Below are positions 57,768 through 64,000 of a DNA stretch of 64,000 bases, piece by piece. Source of the stretch: Ruania zhangjianzhongii (lineage in GTDB: Bacteria > Actinomycetota > Actinomycetes > Actinomycetales > Beutenbergiaceae); contig NZ_CP042828.1 in assembly GCF_008000995.1 (NCBI RefSeq), forward strand, positions 682,001 through 746,000. The letters run 5' to 3'. The notes under the pieces were generated by a model. It made no database searches. It saw nothing but the letters and a program-made list of their open reading frames with translations, and had not been told where the DNA came from. Made by a program: the position numbers and the translations under genes. How positions within the stretch are numbered: the first letter of the stretch is position 1; each line of letters starts with the position of its first letter.

Positions 57768-60700
57768 GTGCAGCTCGAGGATCTGGCCGCCGGTCAACGC
57801 GTGAGCGGTGTCCGCCCGGGGGAATCGGTGACCGTGGTGGCGGTGACCTGGCACGGAACCGGCGCCGTCGAGCTGGTCTACAAGGCTGGTGCTGCCCTTG
57901 GCCAAGCGGTGCTCTATCGCGACCACGAGGAAGCCCTCGCGCTCGCGGACGACGCCTCGCGAGGGTTCACGGCGGAGGCAGCCCGGTTCAAGCTCGTGGC
58001 CGAGGCGCAACGGATCCGCCTTGCCGGGGCATTCGACCCCATGCTGGCCGTGGCCACCAGCGCCGTGGAGCCGCTGCCGCACCAGATCCGGGCTGTGTAC
58101 GGGGAGATGTTGCCGCGCACCCCGCTGCGCTTCCTGCTTGCCGATGACCCAGGCGCCGGGAAGACGATCATGGCGGGCCTGTACATCAAGGAACTGCTGC
58201 TGCGCGAGGACGCTAAGCGGGTGCTGATCGTCGCGCCCGGCGGATTGGTCGAGCAGTGGCAGGACGAGCTGTTCGAGAAGTTTGGGATGCGGTTCGCGCT
58301 GCTCACCTCGCAGAGCGCCGAGTCACGGGTGGGTGGATCGGTGTTCGACGATCAGCCGCTGCTCATCGCCCGGATGGATCAGCTGGCCCGGAACGAGGAG
58401 CTCCAGGCGCAGCTCGCCGACTCCCACTGGGACCTGGTGGTGGTGGACGAGGCGCACCGGATGGCGGCGCACTACTTCGGGCACAAGCTGGAGAAGACGC
58501 GTCGCTTTCACCTGGGCGAGTTGCTTGGCCGGTGCGCCCGCCACCTGCTGCAGATGACGGCGACTCCGCACTCCGGCAGTGACGAAGACTTCCAGCTGTT
58601 CCTGAGTCTGCTCGACCGGGATCGATTCGAGGGCAAGTTCCGGCGCGGGGTGCACTCGCCCAGCTCCGAGGGCCTGATGCGCCGGATGGTGAAGGAGGAC
58701 CTGCTCACCTTCGAGGGGCGGCCGCTGTTCCCCGAGCGGGTGGCCGAAACCGTGCCGTATCACCTCACCGACGCCGAGGCGCAACTGTACGAGCAGGTCA
58801 CCGACTATGTGCGGCACGAGATGAACCGAGCGCAGAAGCTCGACGGCAAACGCCGCAACACGGTGGGCTTCGCGCTCACGGTGCTACAACGGCGGCTGGC
58901 GTCCAGCCCGGAAGCGATCTACCGATCGTTGGTCCGCCGTGCCGAACGGCTGGAGCGCCACAAGGACGCCGTACTGGACGGGGTCGACCCATGGACACCA
59001 GCGGGCGACGCCTGGATCGACGAGGTGGACGAGCACACGGCTGCCGAGATCGAGGAGGTGGAGGAGGAGCTTGTCGACGCCGCCACCTCAGCACGGACGG
59101 TGGCCGAGCTGGACGCGGAGCTGGCCGTGCTCGCCGGGCTGATCCAGTCTGCCAAGCGGGTGCGAGACCTTGGCACCGACCGTAAGTGGTCCGAGCTGCG
59201 CACGATCCTGGAAGGCCACGCCCTGGCCGCGGGCGACGGTCAGCGGCGCAAGCTGATCATCTTCACCGAGCACCGGGACACGCTGTCGTACCTGGAGTCG
59301 CGTATCCGGACCCTGCTCGGCCGGGCGGAGGCGGTGCGGTCGATCCACGGCGAGGTGAAGCGTACCGATCGTCGTGAGATCACCGAGGAGTTCACGAAGA
59401 ACCCGGACTGTCAGATCCTGCTCGCCACCGATGCCGCCGGAGAGGGGCTCAACCTGCAGGCGGCGCACTTGATGGTCAACTACGACTTGCCCTGGAATCC
59501 GAACCGGATCGAGCAGCGATTCGGTCGCATCCACCGCATCGGGCAGACCGAGGTGTGCCGGTTGTGGAATCTGGTGGCCACCAACACCCGCGAGGGCGAG
59601 GTGTTCACGAAGCTGCTGGCGAAGATCGAGGAGCAGCGCGTTGCCTATGGGGGCAAGGTGTTCGATGTGCTCGGCGGAGCGTTCCGGGAGAAGCCGCTGC
59701 GGGACCTGTTGCTGGAGGCCATCCGGTACGGCGACCAGCCCGAGGTCCGGGCCCGGATGGGGCAGGTGATCGACGACCAGGTGGCCGAAGGGCTGCGGGA
59801 GACGCTCCAGGAGCGCGCGTTGGCCACGGAGACCCTCGCGGCCCAGCAGCTGGAGGAATTGCGCGCACGGATGGACGACGCGCGTGCCCGGCGGCTACAG
59901 CCGCACTACATCGACCTGGCGTTCCGGGCGGCGTTCGCCGCGCTCGGTGGCCGGCTACGCCGTCGGGAGAAGGGGCGGTACGAGATCACGAACGTACCAG
60001 CCGCTGTGCGGCAGCGCGGCGGGCACGCTCCGGTGGCCACGCGGTACGAGCGGGTCACCTTCGAGCTGGAGCGGATAGAGCACGACGGCGGCCCTTCCGC
60101 TGATCTGCTGGCTCCCGGTCATCCGTTGCATGACAGTGTGATGGACGAGGTGGTCGAGCGGTGGGGATCCGTGCTGGCGGAGGGTGCGGTGCTGGTGGCC
60201 TCCGATCTGGAGGAACCGCACCTGCTGCTCGGTGTGGTGGAGGAAGTGGTGGACGGTCAGGACCGGGCTGTGGCGCGCCGGTTCGGCTACGCGTTGGTGG
60301 ACTCTTCTGGCGAGGTGCGCGACGCCGGCCCGGCGCCCTACCTCGATGTGGTGGCGGCTCCTGAGTCCGCCGCTGAGAAGGCGCGGAGACTGCCCTGGCT
60401 CGGGCAGGCAGAGGAGGCTGGCACGAGCTGGATCATCGCCCACCGATTGCCCTCGTTCCTCACCGAGACCCGGGCGCGCCGACTACCCGAGCTGTTCCGC
60501 ACCCGCGAGGCGGTGCGGCACCGGTTGACGCAGGAGTCCAACCGGCTCGCGACGGAGGCTCTGGCGGCCAGCGAGAAGCAGGCACGCGGAGAGCGGCTGC
60601 GCGAGTCGCCGGAGACGCTGGAACGCCGGTCGGAGGAGCTGCAGGTGCGGATGGAGACCCGGATGGCTGAGCTGGATGTGGAGGCGCAGATGAGCACGCG

Positions 60701-61178
60701 CCCGGTGCAGGTGACTGCGGCCGCGGTGGTGCTTCCGCTGAGCCAGGTGGAAGGCGACCTGCCTGCCGAGGCGCCGATCCGGGCGGTGGCCACCAAGGAG
60801 GTGGAGCGGCGCGGTGTGGAGGCGGTGCTGGCCGCGGAGCAGGCGCTGGGGCGCCGGCCGATCGAGCAGGCATTCAACAATCCCGGTTACGACGTGCTCT
60901 CCGAGCGGGACGACGGCTTGCCGCTGCGGATCGAGGTGAAGGCGCGGCTTGCTGGCGCGGACGACTTCTTCGTCACCCACAACGAAGTGCTGATGGGGCG
61001 GAACATGGCGCCCGACTACCGGCTGGCGCTGGTGCGGGTAGATCCCGACGGTCCCCAGGGCGACCAGGTGCGCTACCTCGACAACCCGTTCGTCGGAACA
61101 GAACTAGGCTCATTCATCTCCACCGGGATCAAGGGGAACTGGCCGAAGATGTGGGCGCGGGGGCGGGAGCCGTTCTGA
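57768..61178 (+). CDS. SNF2-family helicase with C-terminal DUF3883 (DrmD-like)
   Basis: 1,136 residues from GTG 57768, placed 5 bp after GGAGG; ATG 57756 and TTG 57747 are in frame. Helicase motif I DDPGAGKTIM near residue 128, motif II VVDEAHR, motif III MTATPHS, and the C-terminal lobe with TDAAGEGLNLQAAHLM and QRFGRIHRIGQ. The last about 110 residues (NNPGYDVLSERDDGLPLRIEVKA..) are DUF3883, a nuclease-like domain. The length, start (LEDLAAGQRVSGVRPGESVTVVAV) and domain order match the SNF2-like helicase DrmD of class 1 DISARM. It would translocate on DNA as part of an anti-phage complex. The expected partner methyltransferase lies downstream. Confidence 0.9.
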   Translation: MQLEDLAAGQRVSGVRPGESVTVVAVTWHGTGAVELVYKAGAALGQAVLYRDHEEALALADDASRGFTAEAARFKLVAEAQRIRLAGAFDPMLAVATSAVEPLPHQIRAVYGEMLPRTPLRFLLADDPGAGKTIMAGLYIKELLLREDAKRVLIVAPGGLVEQWQDELFEKFGMRFALLTSQSAESRVGGSVFDDQPLLIARMDQLARNEELQAQLADSHWDLVVVDEAHRMAAHYFGHKLEKTRRFHLGELLGRCARHLLQMTATPHSGSDEDFQLFLSLLDRDRFEGKFRRGVHSPSSEGLMRRMVKEDLLTFEGRPLFPERVAETVPYHLTDAEAQLYEQVTDYVRHEMNRAQKLDGKRRNTVGFALTVLQRRLASSPEAIYRSLVRRAERLERHKDAVLDGVDPWTPAGDAWIDEVDEHTAAEIEEVEEELVDAATSARTVAELDAELAVLAGLIQSAKRVRDLGTDRKWSELRTILEGHALAAGDGQRRKLIIFTEHRDTLSYLESRIRTLLGRAEAVRSIHGEVKRTDRREITEEFTKNPDCQILLATDAAGEGLNLQAAHLMVNYDLPWNPNRIEQRFGRIHRIGQTEVCRLWNLVATNTREGEVFTKLLAKIEEQRVAYGGKVFDVLGGAFREKPLRDLLLEAIRYGDQPEVRARMGQVIDDQVAEGLRETLQERALATETLAAQQLEELRARMDDARARRLQPHYIDLAFRAAFAALGGRLRRREKGRYEITNVPAAVRQRGGHAPVATRYERVTFELERIEHDGGPSADLLAPGHPLHDSVMDEVVERWGSVLAEGAVLVASDLEEPHLLLGVVEEVVDGQDRAVARRFGYALVDSSGEVRDAGPAPYLDVVAAPESAAEKARRLPWLGQAEEAGTSWIIAHRLPSFLTETRARRLPELFRTREAVRHRLTQESNRLATEALAASEKQARGERLRESPETLERRSEELQVRMETRMAELDVEAQMSTRPVQVTAAAVVLPLSQVEGDLPAEAPIRAVATKEVERRGVEAVLAAEQALGRRPIEQAFNNPGYDVLSERDDGLPLRIEVKARLAGADDFFVTHNEVLMGRNMAPDYRLALVRVDPDGPQGDQVRYLDNPFVGTELGSFISTGIKGNWPKMWARGREPF

Positions 61179-61241
61179 CCGTGGACATCGTGACTGCTTG
61201 CGAGACACGTCTCCGGCCAGATGACCAGGGTCGCTAGAATT

Positions 61242-61679
61242 TCAGCCGCGCCGTGGCTGGAGTTCCTGCATTCTGCTCCGCGTCACCGTGTAGATGAACG
61301 GCCCCGGCCGCTCGTGGAGTGCCTCGATCCGTCGCCAGTGCCGCATCACGATCTCGAGCTGGCTCCAGGTACTGATGCCTTCATTGCCCGAGATCGTGAT
61401 TTGGCGGCCACCGTGTCCGAAGACTGCCTGCGTTTCCCAGGGGCGGCGGGAGATCTTGCTGTCGCGCGTGATGGCGATCCAGTGCTGCTGGGCAACGAGG
61501 GGAATCCACTCAGAGTCGCGGGTCGACGGCTCCGCGATGAGACAGGCTGGGCGCATCCGACCCTTGATCACACCACCAGGATCACCGGGGTATGTGCAGT
61601 CCGGTCGTAGCCGGCACACGGTGTGGGCAAGTCCGAGCACGTCGGCGTCGAAGTAGAACCTGACGGCCGCCGTGCGCAT
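61242..61679 (-). CDS. PIN-like toxin (VapC45-type)
   Basis: 145 residues. RFYFDADVLGLAHTVCRLRPD supplies the first acidic cluster, YPGDP, DSEWIPLVAQQHWIAITRD the central Asp, and STWSQLEIVMRHWRRIE the family end. It should be a metal-dependent RNase. It starts 3 bp after the stop of the DUF433 gene, the usual antitoxin-toxin order. Confidence 0.8.
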   Translation of the reverse strand: MRTAAVRFYFDADVLGLAHTVCRLRPDCTYPGDPGGVIKGRMRPACLIAEPSTRDSEWIPLVAQQHWIAITRDSKISRRPWETQAVFGHGGRQITISGNEGISTWSQLEIVMRHWRRIEALHERPGPFIYTVTRSRMQELQPRRG

Positions 61680-61682
61680 TGC

Positions 61683-62363
61683 TTATGCGGCCTGGATGGT
61701 GTTCTCGAACGTGATCGCCCAGGAAACGTCTGACTTCGACAACGCGTACTCCTCGGCAATCTCCGCCTCGGTGTATCCGTCCTCCGAGTACTCCCACAGC
61801 ACCTCGGTGCTGATGCCGTGTACGGACGGCCGCCCGAAGCGGCGGTCTGGGTCAATGACCACGGGCGAGTCCGATTCCGGATCGGGGCGCCATCGAGCGG
61901 CGACATCGTTCTCCCAGTCGACGCGGTCGAGAAATTTCTGTCCCGGTGGCAGCAGCACTTGCTGGCCGCCGACGGGTGCGTAGACCCAGAGATCGTCGGG
62001 CAGACCGGACCGGTCTTGCGCCTCGATCACCAACTTCTTCTCCACCGACCAGGGCCGGAAGGTGGCGAGCGGCGACGGTACGCCGAGCTCGTCCCGGAGG
62101 ATGGCGATGAACTGCCGGAGTTCTGGCATCGGGACGCGTAGGTCGCGTCGGTATTGGCGCAGGAAGCCGGCCTCCACGAACTCGGCCCAGGTCACCGTGC
62201 GGGTGTCGGTGGGTTCAGGCCGCAGGACAGGGAGGTAGGTCGTACCGCGTCGCGTGCCGCCTTCGAGCCAGTAGTGCAGGGTGCTCGGAGGCACACGGAG
62301 GAGCCGGGCGGCCTCAGCCTCGGTATACATCTCCCGTTCGAGCAGGGACACAGACGCGATCAC
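61683..62363 (-). CDS. HTH/DUF433 antitoxin
   Basis: 226 residues from GTG 62363 (GTG 62351 and ATG 62330 also in frame). The N-terminal MerR-like helix-turn-helix is YTEAEAARLLRVPPSTLHYWLEGG; the C-terminal DUF433 is PDRRFGRPSVHGISTEVLWEYSEDGYTEAEIAEEYALSKSDV. DUF433 proteins pair with PIN-like toxins. A perfect inverted repeat lies just upstream, suiting autoregulation. Confidence 0.82.
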   Translation of the reverse strand: MIASVSLLEREMYTEAEAARLLRVPPSTLHYWLEGGTRRGTTYLPVLRPEPTDTRTVTWAEFVEAGFLRQYRRDLRVPMPELRQFIAILRDELGVPSPLATFRPWSVEKKLVIEAQDRSGLPDDLWVYAPVGGQQVLLPPGQKFLDRVDWENDVAARWRPDPESDSPVVIDPDRRFGRPSVHGISTEVLWEYSEDGYTEAEIAEEYALSKSDVSWAITFENTIQAA

Positions 62364-62365
62364 AT

Positions 62366-62378
62366 TGTCAGTCTGACA
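62366..62378. promoter_or_regulatory. Operator of the DUF433/PIN pair
   Basis: TGTCAG-T-CTGACA, perfect 6-bp arms, 3 bp from the antitoxin start codon. Confidence 0.55.
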
Positions 62379-62442
62379 GAAGGAGCCTGGAAGGTCGCCG
62401 CGATATCCACAGCCTGTTCGTGCGCAGTGGCGGTGACCGTCA

Positions 62443-63336
62443 TTACCGCAGGAACACCTCGTCCATGTGCCACGTCACCGCATCTGGCTCGGGCCGATCC
62501 GCTCGCTTCGCCGGCACCGCGATCGGCTCCCCGGCCCGCGCGTAGAACTCGGTCCCGTTTCCGAACTCGGTGCGCAACTTTGGACTCACGTGCAGCCGGT
62601 GCTTCTCGTCGATGCCAAGGTAGCCCTCGTCGAACAGCGTGTGTACGTCCGATCGCAGCAGCAGCCCGTTGCTCACCCGGTGCTTGCCCTCCCGTGAGAT
62701 CGGCCGGATGTGCGCCGCCTGCAGTACCGGTCGGATCCGATCGCCGGTGATCGCGCACCGCCGCTGGTAGGCGTCGAGCACGAGCCCACGGAATGCGATC
62801 TGCCCGACCCGCGGCACCATCAGCCTCGGGTCTCCGTACGTGGGGGAGTCCCCGCCCCGCGGGAGCGACCGTGCCAGTAGCGCGACCATCGCCTCCTCGA
62901 TGGTGCTCCCGTCGGCTGCGTACGACTTCCACTGCACGATGTTCTTGGCGAAGTCGGCCGGGCCGTCGAGCTCGGTACCTTCCCGCGCGAAGAACAGGTC
63001 GCGCAGCAGCAAACACCCGATCAGTGGGTCCGGGTCCCGGTCCTTGCGATAGGCGGCGATCGCCCGCAGCAGATCCGCGTGGCTCTCGACGCCGTTCCCC
63101 TCCCCGAAGAGCTCCCACGCCTCGCTCACCCGCAACTGGGCGTAGCCACTGACGAACCCGCCGCCGACGAGTTGGTTCGCCGGCCAGTGCGTCTTGAACA
63201 AGAACGCTGACCCTTGGTCGGCCACCCGCCACGTCGCCCGCGGCCGTGGCACCCAGAAGTTCGCCTCCGTCAGATGGGGCCGGTCGCGGAGGTAGGCGGC
63301 CCAGTTGGCATCCGTCACTCCGATGGCTGCCTTCAT
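62443..63336 (-). CDS. HNH restriction-type endonuclease
   Basis: 297 residues from the ATG at 63336; the frame is open to 63417 but a TATTAT -10 element 6 bp ahead of this ATG suggests a leaderless start. C-terminal HNH: RCAITGDRIRPVLQAAHIRPIS followed by VSNGLLLRSDVHTLFDEGYLGID. The N-terminal about 180 residues (ANWAAYLRDRP .. DLFFAREG) are of the type found in HNH-type restriction enzymes and may read DNA. Encoded opposite to the helicase and methyltransferase genes; likely an effector or a restriction component. Confidence 0.85.
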   Translation of the reverse strand: MKAAIGVTDANWAAYLRDRPHLTEANFWVPRPRATWRVADQGSAFLFKTHWPANQLVGGGFVSGYAQLRVSEAWELFGEGNGVESHADLLRAIAAYRKDRDPDPLIGCLLLRDLFFAREGTELDGPADFAKNIVQWKSYAADGSTIEEAMVALLARSLPRGGDSPTYGDPRLMVPRVGQIAFRGLVLDAYQRRCAITGDRIRPVLQAAHIRPISREGKHRVSNGLLLRSDVHTLFDEGYLGIDEKHRLHVSPKLRTEFGNGTEFYARAGEPIAVPAKRADRPEPDAVTWHMDEVFLR

Positions 63337-63380
63337 GGCCGTATAATAGGCGTCCGTTCCGAAGGCCGGCAGCCCTCTGC

Positions 63381-63386
63381 ATTGGG
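63381..63386. promoter_or_regulatory. ATTGGG element upstream of HNH gene
   Basis: Core ATTGGG in the context GCATTGGGCA, 45 bp upstream of the HNH start, in the -35 region of its presumed promoter. Confidence 0.45.
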
Positions 63387-63566
63387 CATCCGGCGACGGC
63401 GTCCCGTGCGTGATCACGTTTACTCACCGTGCGCTGGTCGCATCGCGATGGCGGTTCGGGTGCCGGTTTGACGCACCAGGTGCCTCGGAATCGCACCCGA
63501 ACCACGAGAGGCCGACGACCGCATCTATGCACCGGATGTCGGTGTCCTCTGCGATAGTGGACACGT

Positions 63567-63647
63567 GCCCAATGGAGTGGGCGCGCTGAGGTGTCACGTC
63601 ACGAGTTGGTAGGCGTTCGTGCGCGCATCGAAGCCCAATACATTGGG
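63567..63647. promoter_or_regulatory. Paired CCCAAT/ATTGGG elements upstream of DUF1156 gene
   Basis: One CCCAAT at 63567-63572 and a perfect CCCAAT-AC-ATTGGG inverted repeat at 63634-63647, 20 bp before the GTG start. The rest of the 330-bp gap from 63337 shows no gene. Confidence 0.55.
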
Positions 63648-63666
63648 TGTTGAAGGAGTAGTACGG

Positions 63667-64000
63667 GTGGAGCCGAAGCGGAAATTGATCGAGGTCGCAC
63701 TACCGCTGGAGGTGATCAACGCCGAGTCGGCTCGGGAGAAGTCGATCCGGCATGGGCACCCCTCCACACTGCACCTGTGGTGGGCGCGGCGCCCCCTTGC
63801 GGCAGCCCGCGCCGTGCTGTTCGCTCAGCTCGTCGACGACCCGTCCGCTCACCCGGACCGTTTCCCCACCGCAGAGGAGCAGCAGGTTGAGCGGAACCGG
63901 CTCCACGACATCATCGAGCGGTTGGTGGTCTGGGAGAACGTCAGGGATGAGAAGCTGCTTGCCGAGGCACGGGACGAGATCATGGCGTCCACTCGCGGGA
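63667..64000 (+). CDS. DUF1156 DNA methyltransferase, cut by window end
   Basis: The first 111 codons from GTG 63667, about 9 bp after [27 protein letters not shown] and [30 protein letters not shown] are the DUF1156 signature, found at the N-terminus of large adenine-specific DNA methyltransferases in anti-phage loci. The catalytic region lies beyond the window. With the SNF2/DUF3883 helicase it marks a DISARM-related or DUF499/DUF1156-type defence system. Host-DNA modification is the expected role. Confidence 0.88.
   Translation, partial: MEPKRKLIEVALPLEVINAESAREKSIRHGHPSTLHLWWARRPLAAARAVLFAQLVDDPSAHPDRFPTAEEQQVERNRLHDIIERLVVWENVRDEKLLAEARDEIMASTRG

Noticed and set aside
1-64000. CRISPR array, prophage or plasmid origin
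   Set aside because: No regularly spaced repeats, Cas genes, phage structural genes, replication initiator or iteron array were seen.

Overview
The window is high-GC DNA with dense gene packing, many ATGA-type stop/start overlaps, frequent GTG starts, a UbiE-type methyltransferase, a DUF222/HNH (13E12-type) gene and an FMN-riboswitch rib operon. This fits a chromosome of an actinomycete (Actinomycetota, most likely Micrococcales); I cannot name the genus from sequence alone. No rRNA, CRISPR array or prophage was seen. One complete tRNA (Arg, ACG) and one decayed tRNA-Arg 3' fragment are present.

Layout. (1) 1-10,024: a plus-strand carbohydrate catabolic block: RbsC-type permease (cut by the window edge), SDR dehydrogenase, glucarate-dehydratase-like enolase-superfamily enzyme, YihS-like AGE isomerase, zinc alcohol dehydrogenase, RraA-type aldolase, Gfo/Idh/MocA oxidoreductase, ThuA protein, and a membrane-anchored GH31 enzyme that keeps every sulfoquinovose-recognition residue I could compare with YihQ. 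(2) 10,083-21,503: WYL regulator, small enzymes, DUF222/HNH protein, methyltransferase, an ABC exporter with its two-component system, and two related membrane proteins. (3) 21,487-27,972: an accessory patch of nested insertion sequences: an ISL3 relic that cuts a membrane-protein gene; a GlxA regulator with a small operon cut by an IS3 element; an IS110 element inside the IS3 orfA; and a complete ISL3. (4) 28,004-38,362: TetR/amidohydrolase pair, then a minus-strand Ugp-like operon (two permeases, binding protein, glycerophosphodiesterase, phosphodiesterase) behind an 11-bp-periodic PHO-box-like array, plus a Tat-exported TagC-like protein and a bile-acid-symporter-family protein. (5) 38,388-53,835: WYL/epoxide hydrolase, MFS, a second ABC exporter, tRNA-Arg, an AbiE-like toxin-antitoxin candidate, TetR/P450 pair, a sugar isomerase/oxidoreductase pair, a dicarboxylate symporter and a MarR regulator. 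(6) 53,867-57,314: perfect 48-bp palindrome, FMN riboswitch, ribD-ribBA-ribH without ribE. (7) 57,393-64,000: the left part of an anti-phage defence locus: XRE regulator, SNF2/DUF3883 helicase of the DISARM DrmD type, a DUF433/PIN toxin-antitoxin pair, an HNH nuclease, and the start of a DUF1156 DNA methyltransferase that runs off the window.

The three most notable signals are: a possible exported sulfoquinovosidase linked to a YihS-like isomerase and an unusual sugar-acid pathway; an IS110 element whose leader can be read as a bridge RNA, with guide segments matching both its target and its own ends; and a defence locus whose promoters share an ATTGGG element.
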